Notes under the pieces: model-generated
Told to the model about the DNA's origin: nothing
The model's input: the letters and a program-made list of their open reading frames with translations, nothing else
Databases searched by the model: none
Part shown: one piece after another, positions 17,846 to 27,934 of the stretch
Layout: each line of letters starts with the position of its first letter
Numbering within the stretch: the stretch's first letter is position 1
Translations under genes and position numbers: made by a program
Assembly: GCF_001483965.1 (NCBI RefSeq)
Contig: NZ_CP010796.1
Location: 806,001 to 870,000, forward strand
Reading direction: 5' to 3'
Source of the DNA: Carnobacterium sp. CP1
GTDB taxonomy: Bacteria; Bacillota; Bacilli; Lactobacillales; Carnobacteriaceae
Length of the DNA stretch: 64,000 nt

Positions 17846-19450
17846 TTAAAAAAAGAAAAAGTAATCTAAGTATAGCAATAGGCCGAATAAACTAACTATT
17901 ATAAGTGTTAAAGGGATAATTTTAATCAATACTCTACCTTCTGACCCAAGAATTCCAGCTGTAGTTGTGCCCAAGATAATATTTCCAGGAGCAATAGAAG
18001 TTCCAACTCCTCCACCTGCTGTTTGTCCACCTAGTATAGCTGAAGTTTTTAACCCAATAAATTCAGAAACATGTAATTGAAAGTCACCAAAAAGGATATT
18101 AGAAGACATATTACTACCGGTAATAAAAGAACCTAACAATCCAACAAAAGGAGCAACTAAGACATAATAATCTTTTAATACGTTTGCAATCCCCTGAGCC
18201 AATACCTCGGTCTGGCCAGTTCCAGCCATCAACCTTGAAATCGATAATAAAGCAAAAATAGCAATGCTAGGAGATAATGATTTGGTTATTGCACGTAATA
18301 GAATAGGTTTAAATTTTTTCATTTGAATGATCTTTTTTTTCCGATAATAACAATAAGTCAACACTGAAGTGACCAGTAAAAACATACTTGGGTGCGTAAA
18401 TGGTGTGATTGGTGCATAGTGTTCAATCGATTTATTTATGAAGCCATACCCAGTACTTGTTTCTGTAAAACGCGGGCCGTAACTAAAACTTCCTAAATAA
18501 GTAGCGATAAAAGGAATCAGCAAGATCGTTAAAGAGATAATAGTAACAATATAATAAGGCATCAATGCTTGATGAGTAGTTAATCCCCTCTCTTTTTTTA
18601 TTTTTTCGGTTTTTATCTGTAACATGATCTTGCTATTTTCCATTCGCCATTCGTCTCGATATAACGATGTTTTTGATAACAAGATAAGCGCGCCTAAAGA
18701 AATAGCACTAGGGATAAAAGCAGCTAATTGAGGATTAATGGTGGAAAAGATAATTTGTCCAATACCTTGAATTGATGAAATAATTGCAATTGCAATAAAA
18801 CCTTTTTTTACAGCTTTCCACCCTCCATAAAAATAAGCAATAGTATAACTAGAATAAATGGTTAACAGCAATAAAAAGAATGAAGCATATAAAGCAGAAT
18901 GAAAAATTAAGGCATGATCCTGAATTCCTGTTTGAATAAGTAATGAATTCCACCCTAAACCCAATGTACCGAATGTGCCAGCCCAGCTATGACCCAATAA
19001 TGGAATAATAACGGCCCATAGCGGAGCTACGCCTATCTCTAATAATAGTGGAGCTGTTATCAAAACCGGTACTCCAAAGCCGGTAATGCCTTGTAAAAAA
19101 CTAGCAAAAACTACTCCAATAAGTATGATTCTAATTAATTCATTCGGTGCTATTTTTTTAAATAACTGATTTAACGTATCAAATGCCCTTGCTTCATAAC
19201 TGATTTCATAAGATAAAATAGCTGTTAAAATCACCAGTATAATTCCAATCGAATTCCACCCTGCTCTTAAAAATTCATCGATTAGTAGTTTTCCACTTGC
19301 TTTGAAAAAAAATATACTTATTAGTGCTGTAATAACCAACGTAATCGGAGCAGCTTTTGAAACACCCCATTGAAATATGATCATAAATATCAACATTAAC
19401 AAAATAGGTACGATACACAACGACCAGGAGAGCAAATTAATAGGAACCAT
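17846..19450 (-). CDS. L-lactate permease family transporter (LctP/LldP)
   Basis: 534-residue, very hydrophobic protein with about 13 membrane segments. The LctP family region QGITGFGVPVLITAPLL and the stretch LLGHSWAGTFGTLGLGW are present. Family members carry lactate, glycolate and related 2-hydroxy acids with protons or sodium. It sits at the end of the allantoin island, next to enzymes whose end product, oxamate, is a close structural analogue of pyruvate and lactate, so oxamate or glyoxylate export is a reasonable alternative to lactate. Upstream is about 500 bases without a gene. Confidence 0.85.
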   Translation of the reverse strand: MVPINLLSWSLCIVPILLMLIFMIIFQWGVSKAAPITLVITALISIFFFKASGKLLIDEFLRAGWNSIGIILVILTAILSYEISYEARAFDTLNQLFKKIAPNELIRIILIGVVFASFLQGITGFGVPVLITAPLLLEIGVAPLWAVIIPLLGHSWAGTFGTLGLGWNSLLIQTGIQDHALIFHSALYASFFLLLLTIYSSYTIAYFYGGWKAVKKGFIAIAIISSIQGIGQIIFSTINPQLAAFIPSAISLGALILLSKTSLYRDEWRMENSKIMLQIKTEKIKKERGLTTHQALMPYYIVTIISLTILLIPFIATYLGSFSYGPRFTETSTGYGFINKSIEHYAPITPFTHPSMFLLVTSVLTYCYYRKKKIIQMKKFKPILLRAITKSLSPSIAIFALLSISRLMAGTGQTEVLAQGIANVLKDYYVLVAPFVGLLGSFITGSNMSSNILFGDFQLHVSEFIGLKTSAILGGQTAGGGVGTSIAPGNIILGTTTAGILGSEGRVLIKIIPLTLIIVSLFGLLLYLDYFFFF

Positions 19451-19665
19451 TTTTATCCACTCCTCTTATTTACTATATTGTTTTATTAAAAAAGCTAACA
19501 ATTGAGTATTAATAAAATAATAAGCAGCATTTAAAAAGATCTACTAAATAGATATGAGAAAAATGATTAATTATTCCGTAGCTCTTTTATTATACAAGGC
19601 TTAAGTATTAAAATAAAGATTAACTACTCCTCTTCGTATTTTAATCTGAATATAATTTGTATTTT

Positions 19666-19730
19666 CAAAAAAAGAACGATTCCTATCTCATGTGCGCCCT
19701 GCACGTAAGTTATAGAAATGGTTCTTTTTA
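19666..19730. terminator. Long stem-loop between divergent lctP-like and manganese operon
   Basis: Arm from 19667 (seven A, then GAAC) pairs with GTTCTTTTT at 19721-19729, extended inward with mismatches, and an inner stem GTGC/GCAC crowns it. Both strands have T-runs after the stem. It looks like a bidirectional terminator although no gene ends here. Between 19451 and 19969 I see nothing else except the manganese promoter. Confidence 0.6.
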
Positions 19731-19863
19731 GTCTATTACTATCTCACCCTTCCACTCCTAGCAAATCTTACCTAAGAAATTGTTCGCTTTTCTTTGCTTC
19801 TATCTGTCAAAAGACTAAAAAGTTTCATCTAAAGCAAAATTAACTTAAAATGAACAAAAAAGG

Positions 19864-19920
19864 TTGCTAAAGAGCACCAGTTTAGCTATACTTTAACTAA
19901 GGTTTAGGTATCCCTTAAAT
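19864..19920 (+). promoter_or_regulatory. Promoter and DtxR/MntR-type operator of the manganese ABC operon
   Basis: TTGCTA (19864-19869), a 17-base spacer and TATACT (19887-19892) form a good promoter. Just downstream lies TTTAGGTATCCCTTAAA (about 19903-19919), an imperfect inverted repeat close to the sites bound by manganese-sensing DtxR-family repressors (MntR, EfaR, ScaR) in this order. Its place over the expected transcription start fits repression by manganese. Confidence 0.6.
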
Positions 19921-19969
19921 ATTTTCGTACTTATAATTAAATGATTAAATGAAAGAAAGGAAGTTGTAC

Positions 19970-20704
19970 ATGATTGACGTGAAAAATCTTACTGTTACTT
20001 ACCAAGACGAACCAGCTCTTTCAGATGTATCTCTTACTATTAGAGAACAAGCTATTACTGGAGTTATTGGACCGAACGGAGCTGGAAAATCGACTTTGTT
20101 AAAAGGAATGATGGGTTTGGTAAAAACAGAATCAGGAGTTACTACAGTTGACAATCAGCCTTTAAACAGCGTAAGGAAAGAAATCGCTTATGTTGAACAA
20201 CGCAATACGGTTGATTTAACCTTTCCAATCAAAGTAGAAGAAACAGTTTTGTTAGGAACTTTTCCTAAATTAGGTCTTTTCCATCGTCCAAAAGAACGAG
20301 AAAGACAAAAAGTTACGGAAAGTTTAAAAAAAGTTAAAATGGAAGAATTTAGAAATCGGCAAATCGGAGAACTTTCCGGAGGACAACTGCAACGTGTCTT
20401 TATTGCTCGTGCGCTAGCTCAAGAAGCCGATATCATCTTTTTAGACGAACCTTTTGTAGGTATTGACATGAACAGTGAAAAAGTGATCATCGATTTACTC
20501 AAACAGCTTCGAGATGAAGGAAAAACCATTTTAGTCGTGCATCATGATTTAAGCAAAGTAACGACTTATTTTGATGACTTAGTTATCTTAAACCAATCTC
20601 TCATCAGCTATGGACCAATTGCTGAATCATTTACAACCAGTAATATAAAAGCAGCTTATGGCGATTCAATGGGTGATTTGATGATTAAGGGGGTCAAAGA
20701 CTAA
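19970..20704 (+). CDS. Manganese ABC transporter, ATP-binding protein
   Basis: 244-residue ABC ATPase: Walker A GPNGAGKSTLL, signature LSGGQLQRVFIARAL, Walker B IIFLDEP, H-loop VVHHDL. It is of the metal-uptake class (EfaC, MntB, ScaC type). I start at the ATG at 19970, seven bases after AAAGGAAG, rather than the ATG at 19949 which overlaps that site. Its stop overlaps the permease start by one base (TAATG), so the operon is translationally coupled. Zinc is the alternative metal, but the binding protein's ligands favour manganese. Confidence 0.92.
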   Translation: MIDVKNLTVTYQDEPALSDVSLTIREQAITGVIGPNGAGKSTLLKGMMGLVKTESGVTTVDNQPLNSVRKEIAYVEQRNTVDLTFPIKVEETVLLGTFPKLGLFHRPKERERQKVTESLKKVKMEEFRNRQIGELSGGQLQRVFIARALAQEADIIFLDEPFVGIDMNSEKVIIDLLKQLRDEGKTILVVHHDLSKVTTYFDDLVILNQSLISYGPIAESFTTSNIKAAYGDSMGDLMIKGVKD

Positions 20705-21549
20705 TGATTGCACACTTTATAGATGGTTTAACTAAATACCAGTTTTTACAAAATGCATTATTTACTTCAATCGTTATCGGAATCGTATCAGGAGTTATCG
20801 GTTGTTTCATCATTCTAAGAGGAATGTCTTTAATGGGAGATGCTATTTCCCATGCTGTTCTTCCAGGTGTAGCCGTGTCTTATATTGTAGGAGTAAACTA
20901 CTTTATTGGAGCAACTGTTTTTGGTGTATTTGCGGCGCTACTTATTGGCTTAGTAACGCAACACAGTAAGCTGAAAAGCGACACAGCCATCGGCATTGTG
21001 TTTAGTTCGTTTTTTGCTGCCGGAATTATTGCTATTTCTTTTGCAAAAAGCTCGACTGATTTATACCATATTTTATTTGGGAATGTATTGGCTGTTACAC
21101 AAACCGATATGATCATCACTGTTGTGGTTGCTATTTTAGTTATTTTATTTGTTGTTCTTTTTTATAAAGAATTGCTCGTCAGTTCTTTTGACCCCGTTAT
21201 GTCGCAAGCTTACGGTTTAAAAGTACAACTCATCCATTATGTGTTGATGTTGCTGCTTACATTAGTAGCTGTTGCAGCTTTACAAACTGTTGGAACGATA
21301 CTAGTTGTGGCCATGCTAATCACTCCTGCAGCGACCGCTTACCTACTATCAAATAAATTATCTACTATGATTCTGATAGCTTCTACGATCGGTATCATCA
21401 GTTCCGTGGTCGGATTGTTCTTAAGTTATTCATATAACTTAGCGTCTGGTGCTGCGATCGTATTGACAACTACGGTATTTTTCTTAGTTGCATTCTTATT
21501 TTCACCAAAACAAAACCTACTAATAAAGAGAAGGAAGGATAAAAAATGA
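20704..21549 (+). CDS. Manganese ABC transporter, permease
   Basis: 281-residue membrane protein of the ABC-3 family with about eight to nine segments (for example [20 protein letters not shown], the coupling region, then [12 protein letters not shown]). It forms the channel for the ATPase and lipoprotein encoded on either side. Its stop overlaps the start of the lipoprotein gene (ATGA). Confidence 0.92.
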   Translation: MIAHFIDGLTKYQFLQNALFTSIVIGIVSGVIGCFIILRGMSLMGDAISHAVLPGVAVSYIVGVNYFIGATVFGVFAALLIGLVTQHSKLKSDTAIGIVFSSFFAAGIIAISFAKSSTDLYHILFGNVLAVTQTDMIITVVVAILVILFVVLFYKELLVSSFDPVMSQAYGLKVQLIHYVLMLLLTLVAVAALQTVGTILVVAMLITPAATAYLLSNKLSTMILIASTIGIISSVVGLFLSYSYNLASGAAIVLTTTVFFLVAFLFSPKQNLLIKRRKDKK

Positions 21550-22487
21550 AAAAAATCAATTTACTCCTGGCTTTAATAGCGGTCACCGTTATTGGGGCAG
21601 CTTGCGACAATAACTCATCTGACTCGTCAGCTCCTGCTAATGAAAACGATAAATTACAAGTTGTTGCAACGAACTCCATTTTAGCGGATATGATCAAAAA
21701 TGTTGCGGGCGACAATGTCGACTTGCATAGTATCGTACCCGTCGGAACAGATCCGCATGAATACGAACCTCTTCCAGCTGATATTGAAAAAGGCACTGAA
21801 GCGGATGTCGTTTTTTATAACGGATTGAATCTTGAAACTGGCGGAAATGGCTGGTTTACCAAATTAATGGAAACCGCTGGAAAAGAAGACGGAAAAGATT
21901 ACTTCGCTGCCAGCGAAGGCGTCGAACCAATGTACTTGTCATCAAAAGGACAAGAAACAGAGCAAGATCCTCATGCTTGGCTGGATATCAGCAATGGTAT
22001 TCAATACATTGAAAATATTACTAAAGTCTTGTCAGATAAAGATCCAGCTAACAAAGAAACCTATGAAGCCAATGCAAAAGAATACACAGAAAAACTGGCT
22101 CAATTAGATGCTGAAGCAAAAGAAAAATTCAAAGACATTCCCGACGATCAAAAATTACTCGTAACCAGTGAAGGAGCTTTTAAATATTTCTCTGCAGCTT
22201 ACGGAGTAACGGGAGCTTATATTTGGGAAATCAATACCGAAAGCCAAGGAACCCCTGATCAAATGAGCGCGATTATCGATCAAGTTAGAGACAGCAATGT
22301 TCCCGCTTTGTTTGTTGAAACCAGTGTAGACAAAAGAAGTATGAACAGCGTTTCGAAAGAAACCGGTGTCCCTATCTATTCTACGATCTTTACTGACTCC
22401 ATCGCAAAAGAAGGCGAAGATGGCGACAGCTATTACGGCATGATGGAATGGAATTTAACTAAGATACATGAAGGCTTAATTCAATAA
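21546..22487 (+). CDS. Manganese ABC transporter, substrate-binding lipoprotein (EfaA/PsaA type)
   Basis: 313-residue cluster A-I binding protein. Signal peptide and lipobox end at Cys20 (VIGAAC), so it should be anchored to the outer face of the membrane. The four metal ligands of PsaA/EfaA-type proteins can be read: His71 (TDPHEYEP), His143 (DPHAWLD), Glu209 (TSEGAF) and Asp284 (FTDS). No His-rich zinc loop is present, supporting manganese. Last gene of a three-gene overlapping operon, followed by a terminator. Confidence 0.93.
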   Translation: MKKINLLLALIAVTVIGAACDNNSSDSSAPANENDKLQVVATNSILADMIKNVAGDNVDLHSIVPVGTDPHEYEPLPADIEKGTEADVVFYNGLNLETGGNGWFTKLMETAGKEDGKDYFAASEGVEPMYLSSKGQETEQDPHAWLDISNGIQYIENITKVLSDKDPANKETYEANAKEYTEKLAQLDAEAKEKFKDIPDDQKLLVTSEGAFKYFSAAYGVTGAYIWEINTESQGTPDQMSAIIDQVRDSNVPALFVETSVDKRSMNSVSKETGVPIYSTIFTDSIAKEGEDGDSYYGMMEWNLTKIHEGLIQ

Positions 22488-22491
22488 AAAT

Positions 22492-22533
22492 AAAAAAACG
22501 AATTCTCTTATAAAAGGGAATTCGTTTTTTTAT
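22492..22533 (+). terminator. Terminator of the manganese operon
   Basis: Arms CGAATTC (22499-22505) and GAATTCG (22518-22524), with A7 before and T7 after. It can also work toward the minus strand. Confidence 0.88.
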
Positions 22534-22619
22534 TTTCTTTTTTAAACTTTTAAAGCAAAAGATAATCGTGTTCGCTTAGTAAGTAGATTGGATATTTCCT
22601 TCCACCTATTTTATCTCAA

Positions 22620-23561
22620 TTATTTGGTTATAATTGTACCGCCTTGTCCAGTTAAAACTTGTTCAATATTTTCTAGTGACGTGATCATCGCTTTGCCTTC
22701 AGGGTGGTTTTCAACAAAAGCAATCGCGGCTTCAACTTTTGGCAACATACTGCCAGGCGCAAATTGGTTATCCTTAATGTACTGCTTCATTTCTGACACT
22801 GTAACTTTTTCTAGTTTCTTTTGATCAGGCTCGTTGTAGTTCACGTAAACATTGTCGACCCCAGTTAAAATAATCAGCAGATCCGCTTTAACCAATTCAG
22901 CTAGTTTTTGTGAAGCAAAATCTTTATCTATTACGGCTTCAACACCGATTAACTGTCCATCTTTTTCAATCACCGGTATTCCTCCGCCGCCAACAGAAAT
23001 AGTCACTACACCATTTTCGACTAATTGATTGACAGCACGATATTCTTTGATGCTAACAGGTTTCGGCGAAGGAACGACTTTTCGCCAGCCGCGGCCTGCA
23101 TCTTCTTTAAATAAAGAGCCAGTAGCTGTCATTGCTTGCTGAGCATCTGTCTCATTCAAAAAAGGGCCAATGGGTTTTGTCGGTTTTTCAAAAGCTGAAT
23201 CGGCTTCATCAACCACTACTTGCGTTACAATAGAAACAACCGATTTAGACAGATTTCTTTTTTCCAAAGCGTTTCCCAATGCATTCTGCATCCAAAAGCC
23301 AATGCTCCCTTGAGTCATTGCTACACAGGTATCCAATGGCATTGCTGGGGTTTTTTCACTATCGGCCGCAGCTTGTTGCAGCACTAAATTGCCGACTTGC
23401 GGACCATTCCCATGTGAGATAATCAAATCATCGCCATTTTCAATAAATTTGACTAAATATTCTGCTGTACGGGCTAATGCTGCTTGTTGAGCTGCGGCAC
23501 TAGCGTCGTCAGATAATATCGCATTACCGCCTAAAGCTATTACAATTTTTTGTTTTGTCAT
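22620..23561 (-). CDS. arcC: Carbamate kinase of the arginine deiminase pathway
   Basis: 313 residues. [22 protein letters not shown] and the amino-acid-kinase C-terminal region ([11 protein letters not shown]) identify the enzyme that makes ATP from carbamoyl phosphate and ADP. It is the last gene of arcA-arcB-arcD-arcC, 19 bases after arcD. The ATG follows AGGGGA. The window carries a second, fused kinase in the allantoin island, so two systems feed the same reaction. Confidence 0.95.
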   Translation of the reverse strand: MTKQKIVIALGGNAILSDDASAAAQQAALARTAEYLVKFIENGDDLIISHGNGPQVGNLVLQQAAADSEKTPAMPLDTCVAMTQGSIGFWMQNALGNALEKRNLSKSVVSIVTQVVVDEADSAFEKPTKPIGPFLNETDAQQAMTATGSLFKEDAGRGWRKVVPSPKPVSIKEYRAVNQLVENGVVTISVGGGGIPVIEKDGQLIGVEAVIDKDFASQKLAELVKADLLIILTGVDNVYVNYNEPDQKKLEKVTVSEMKQYIKDNQFAPGSMLPKVEAAIAFVENHPEGKAMITSLENIEQVLTGQGGTIITK

Positions 23562-23580
23562 GGTTGTCCTGTCCCCTCAT

Positions 23581-25008
23581 TTACATATTGCCAATATCAA
23601 TTGAACCATTAAAAATTTGAATTAAAGCTACTCCAAATAAAACAATTATCGCCGCTGCAGCAATTAGTTCGTTTTTCGTAAAAATTTTCCGATTATTCTC
23701 TTTTTGAGCCCAAGCAAAGATAAAAATTCCTGGAGCGTAAAGCAGCATAGTGATCAATAGATAATTAATTCCTCCGGCATAAATCAACCATAAAGAAAAA
23801 ATACTTCCAAAAAATCCGATCATTATATTTCTAGTACGGTTAGGAGTAGTTTTAGATTCCGATAATGATAATTTTAGCTGATAAAATGCTGTAAAGGCAT
23901 AAGGAATTAAAATAGCCGATGAAGCTAAAGAAAAAGCAAAATTATAAGCTCGTTCACTGATTAGAAATGTAAATAAAAACAATTGAACAATAATATTGGT
24001 AAAAATAAGCGAATTGACCGGCGCATCATTTTTATTTTTCTTAGTAAAAAACTTCGGAAACGATCCTTCTCTGGCAGCTTGATAAGGCAGTTCAGCCGTT
24101 AACATGGTCCAAGCCAGCCAAGCACCAGCGACGGAAATGATCACTCCTATATTAATCAAAATAGCACCCCAGTGTCCAACAACACTTTCTAAAAGAGAAG
24201 CCATTGCGGGTTGATTTAGCTCAGCCAGTTCAGGACGAGAAAGGACACCCATTGATAAAATAGTTGTCAATAAATAAATACTGATCACAGTAGCTAACCC
24301 TAAAATAGTAGCTTTTCCAACGTCTGATTTTTTCGCAGCACGCCCAGAAAAAACTACGGCTCCTTCGATCCCGATAAATACCCATACTGTTACCAGCATA
24401 GTCCCTCTGACTTGGTCCATCACTTCTCCAAAACTAAAACTGCCATTTTGTGTTCCCCAAAAATCAGCGGTAAAAACATCTAGCCTAAATGCAATAAACA
24501 TCGTTACAAGGAATATAGCTAATGGAATCAATTTAGCAAATGTAACGATCGTATTGATAAACGAAGCTGTCTGAATTCCTTTTAAAATCAATCCATGCAC
24601 AAGCCAAAGCATAATAGACGCTCCGATAACCGAAGCCAGGTTCTGACCATTCCCAAACAAAGGGAAGAAATATCCTATCGAACTGAACATCAACGTTCCG
24701 TAAGCTACATTTCCTAAAAATGCAGACAGCCAATACCCCCAGGCAGAGTTAAAGCCCATATAATCGCCAAAACCTGCTCGTGCATAACTGTAAATGCCGG
24801 CTTCTAGATCTGGCCGTTTGGCAGATAAGTTTTGAAAGCTGAACGCCAATAACCCCATTCCTACACCTGTAACTAACCAGCCAATGATTACCGGCCCGGG
24901 GGATGCTGTTAGTGCCATATCGGACATTAAATTAAAAATTCCGCCACCAATAATTGATCCCACGACTAAACTCATCAATGGGATCAATCCTAATTTTTTT
25001 TCATTCAT
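23581..25008 (-). CDS. arcD: Arginine:ornithine antiporter
   Basis: 475-residue APC-superfamily carrier with about 12-13 membrane segments. The first segment has the family motif VVGSIIGGGIFNLMSDMA, and TM6 shows VFIGIEGAVVFSGRA. It swaps external arginine for ornithine and so needs no energy. Its position between arcB and arcC supports the assignment. About 90 bases with a hairpin separate it from arcB. Confidence 0.93.
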   Translation of the reverse strand: MNEKKLGLIPLMSLVVGSIIGGGIFNLMSDMALTASPGPVIIGWLVTGVGMGLLAFSFQNLSAKRPDLEAGIYSYARAGFGDYMGFNSAWGYWLSAFLGNVAYGTLMFSSIGYFFPLFGNGQNLASVIGASIMLWLVHGLILKGIQTASFINTIVTFAKLIPLAIFLVTMFIAFRLDVFTADFWGTQNGSFSFGEVMDQVRGTMLVTVWVFIGIEGAVVFSGRAAKKSDVGKATILGLATVISIYLLTTILSMGVLSRPELAELNQPAMASLLESVVGHWGAILINIGVIISVAGAWLAWTMLTAELPYQAAREGSFPKFFTKKNKNDAPVNSLIFTNIIVQLFLFTFLISERAYNFAFSLASSAILIPYAFTAFYQLKLSLSESKTTPNRTRNIMIGFFGSIFSLWLIYAGGINYLLITMLLYAPGIFIFAWAQKENNRKIFTKNELIAAAAIIVLFGVALIQIFNGSIDIGNM

Positions 25009-25044
25009 TTTATTTGCCCCATTCCCATACTGTATTTGTTAAGA

Positions 25045-25085
25045 CAGCATCAGAGCATCAGGGAACCAAAACTCCTCATGCTCGT
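25045..25085 (-). promoter_or_regulatory. Hairpin between arcB and arcD
   Basis: GAGCAT and ATGCTC flank an inner AGGGA/TCCT pairing in the 94-base arcB-arcD gap. It has no clear T-run, so an RNA processing or stability element is more likely than a full terminator. Confidence 0.4.
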
Positions 25086-25102
25086 AACCTATTGGGTCAA
25101 AG

Positions 25103-26119
25103 CTAGACTTTAGGAATGAATAAGTTGCCTAGAGTAGCAGCCATGATCGCTTTGATCGAGTGCATTCTATTCTCTGCTTGGACGAATTGACGCGCATGCG
25201 GGCTTCTGAAAGCTTCATCCGTGATTTCCATCGCTGTGATGTGATGATCTTTTTCCACTTGTTTTCCATAATCGGTTTCGACATCATGGAAAGCCGGTAA
25301 ACAGTGTAAAATAATTACATCTTCTTTACCCGTGGCGCGTACCATTTCCATATTGATTTGATAAGGCGTCAATAATTCGATACGTTCTGCAAATTTGTCT
25401 TCTTCGCCCATTGAAACCCATACGTCGGTATACAATACATCCGCGTTCTTAACTCCTTTAGCGACTTCATCGGTAATCATCACTTCGCTACCGGCTTCTT
25501 CGGCATACTCTTGTGCCATGTCAATTAAATGTTGTTCAGGGAATAGAGATTTAGGAGAAACAATCCGTATGTTTACACCTAGAATCGCTGCTGTGACCAA
25601 TAAACTATTGGCGACATTATTACGTCCATCTCCGACATACGCTAAAGTGATCCCTTCTAAACGGCCAAAGTTTTCTTTAACAGTTAAAAAATCAGCAATC
25701 ATTTGAGTTGGATGCCATTCATCGGTTAAACCGTTCCAAACCGGCACACCTGAAAATTCAGCTAATTGTTCTACAGAGCGTTGACTGAATCCTCTAAACT
25801 CTATTCCATCAAACATACTGCCTAATACACGAGCCGTATCTTCAACCGATTCTTTTTTGCCCAGTTGGATATCGTCTTTGCCTAAATATTCAGGGTGGGC
25901 ACCTAAATCAATGGCAGCTGTTGTGAAAGCAGCTCGTGTTCGAGTAGAAGCCTTTTCAAATAATAAAGCTATATTTTTCCCCTCTAAATAATGATGAGGA
26001 ATACCTTTTTTCTTCAATAATTTTAAATGTTCTGAGAACTCGATTAAATACACTAACTCTTCTTTAGTAAAGTCCTTTTCAGCTAAGAAGCTGCGCCCTT
26101 GAAATACTTGTTTACTCAT
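25103..26119 (-). CDS. arcB: Ornithine carbamoyltransferase, catabolic
   Basis: 338 residues. The carbamoyl-phosphate motif STRTR (58-62), HPTQ ([11 protein letters not shown]) and HCLPAFHD are all present. In the arginine deiminase pathway it runs toward ornithine and carbamoyl phosphate from citrulline and phosphate. The ATG follows AGGAGG. It is 37 bases after arcA in the same operon. Confidence 0.97.
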   Translation of the reverse strand: MSKQVFQGRSFLAEKDFTKEELVYLIEFSEHLKLLKKKGIPHHYLEGKNIALLFEKASTRTRAAFTTAAIDLGAHPEYLGKDDIQLGKKESVEDTARVLGSMFDGIEFRGFSQRSVEQLAEFSGVPVWNGLTDEWHPTQMIADFLTVKENFGRLEGITLAYVGDGRNNVANSLLVTAAILGVNIRIVSPKSLFPEQHLIDMAQEYAEEAGSEVMITDEVAKGVKNADVLYTDVWVSMGEEDKFAERIELLTPYQINMEMVRATGKEDVIILHCLPAFHDVETDYGKQVEKDHHITAMEITDEAFRSPHARQFVQAENRMHSIKAIMAATLGNLFIPKV

Positions 26120-26156
26120 CTTTATTCCTCCTAGTTTTTTTATCCTATCTCTCTTT

Positions 26157-27395
26157 TTAGCGTTTTATGTCTTCACGAACTAACGGCATGCTCATACAGC
26201 GAGGACCGCCACGACCTCTAGAAAGTTCACTCGAGGCAATTTCAATTACTTTAATTCCATGTTGCCGTAATAGTTCATTCGATACATAATTTCGGTCATA
26301 GGTAACTACTACTCCTGGAGCGATAGCCAATGTATTCGAGCCATCATTCCATTGCTCACGAGGGGCTGCAATGGCATCGCCTCCGCCACAAGGAATCAAA
26401 TCTAATTTTTCTACACCAAGCGCTTCGCGTAAAACCTCTTGCAAATCTTTGCGGTGAGTAATTTTAAGCTTGCCGGATTCCTCACCTTGTTCAAGGATAT
26501 ACGTATCTACTTCTCCGCCATTTTTTTGAATACCAGGATGTATTGTAAATTTATCATAATCTACCATCGTGAAGACGGTATCCAAATGCATCATAGCCCG
26601 CACGTTAGGAATCTTAATAGCCAATATTCTTTCGAAATTTGAATGGCGATCAAACAATTCATGAGCTAGCTTTTCAATTGCTTTAGCTGAAGTTCGTTGC
26701 GAGATACCTAAAGCCAATACTTTATCATTCAGTACCAGTTCATCTCCGCCTTCAATATGAGAAGTGTGATTCCGATCTCGCCAAATTTCGACTCCTTGGT
26801 CAGCAAAACGTGGATGGTGCTTCATTATCGTTTCAATAAACATCGACTCGCGATTACGGGCTTCATAAGTCATATGGTTAACCGTCACTCCATTACCTAA
26901 TGAAGCAGCCGGATCTCTAGTGAAATAAAGGTTTGGCATTGGATCCATATAAAAAGGATAGTCTTCTCCATTGGAAGCTGTCGTTAAATCATTTGACGGA
27001 ATAGCGATATCTTTTTTACGAACGCCTGCCATTATAGTATCTACCATTTCCTGTGTTTCAAATTTCATTAGATGATCTTTTAATGCACTCATAACCGCTT
27101 CTGATTCAATATTTGATTCAGCTAACATACGGTCAATAAACTCTTCCTTGATATTTCCCGCATCAATAGCTTCCGCCGATAATTTTTCTAAATACAATAC
27201 TTCCACACCATTATCTTCTAATGTTTTAGCAAAAGCATCGTGTTCTTTTTGAATAACTGGCAAATGAGGGATATCATCAAACAATAAACGTTCCATAATA
27301 GCGGGTGTTAAATTTTCAACTTCTTTTCCTGGCCTTTTCAATAAAACAGTTTTTAACGGTCCAATCTCTGACATAACATGAATCGGTTTATTCAT
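26157..27395 (-). CDS. arcA: Arginine deiminase
   Basis: 412 residues. Typical motifs are [21 protein letters not shown] and the C-terminal [12 protein letters not shown] with the nucleophilic cysteine at about residue 400. It converts arginine to citrulline and ammonia, the first step of the operon, giving acid resistance and ATP. The ATG follows GAGGAGG. Upstream is a 540-base regulatory region before the Crp/Fnr regulator gene. Confidence 0.98.
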   Translation of the reverse strand: MNKPIHVMSEIGPLKTVLLKRPGKEVENLTPAIMERLLFDDIPHLPVIQKEHDAFAKTLEDNGVEVLYLEKLSAEAIDAGNIKEEFIDRMLAESNIESEAVMSALKDHLMKFETQEMVDTIMAGVRKKDIAIPSNDLTTASNGEDYPFYMDPMPNLYFTRDPAASLGNGVTVNHMTYEARNRESMFIETIMKHHPRFADQGVEIWRDRNHTSHIEGGDELVLNDKVLALGISQRTSAKAIEKLAHELFDRHSNFERILAIKIPNVRAMMHLDTVFTMVDYDKFTIHPGIQKNGGEVDTYILEQGEESGKLKITHRKDLQEVLREALGVEKLDLIPCGGGDAIAAPREQWNDGSNTLAIAPGVVVTYDRNYVSNELLRQHGIKVIEIASSELSRGRGGPRCMSMPLVREDIKR

Positions 27396-27414
27396 TTTAG
27401 TTTCCTCCTCTGGT

Positions 27415-27590
27415 TTATTCTTACATCCTTATAATAGCGGTAACAAAATAAAAAGAAACGCATTAATCATCAAACAAAATGTCGAATTACTCACATTTTC
27501 ACAATGGTTTTTCATATATATTCTTTATAAAGTATAACTGTTATCAATCGCTTTATTATGCTGTATATTTAATGTGTTTATACATCTTTT
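27415..27590 (-). promoter_or_regulatory. Regulatory region of the arc operon
   Basis: On the minus strand a TATTAT (-10 like) lies about 40 bases before the arcA ATG, with no good -35, as expected for an activator-dependent promoter. GCATTAATCAT at 27460-27470 covers the -35 position and recurs at 27783-27793. An inverted repeat TGTATA/TATACA lies at 27562-27584 and two TGTGA boxes (minus strand) near 27490-27505. These are candidates for ArgR and Crp-type (ArcR) binding. I see nothing else convincing between 27590 and 27934. Confidence 0.4.
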
Positions 27591-27934
27591 ATAAATTTAA
27601 TAATTCTAAAAAAATTTGAATAAACTCTTGTTCCAAATTGCAAATTGAATTCTGAGCTACTTTAAAGTTTGTGTACTAAAAATGGAACAGCTGGGTTAAA
27701 TAGATTCTCGATACTCTTCTTTAATTACGATTTGAGATATTTCATTTAGACAATCTCACAAAAACATGAGCAGTTTAAATGTGCATTAATCATTATCTAA
27801 AGCAAAAACAACCTGTTTTAACGTTCGCGGTTTTTTTAGTTTATCTATTATACACAAAAACCTCTAAAAACATGTGAATTAAAGCGCATGACAATTCATA
27901 AAAAATTCTCTTTTAAATTATATCCTAACCTTCT

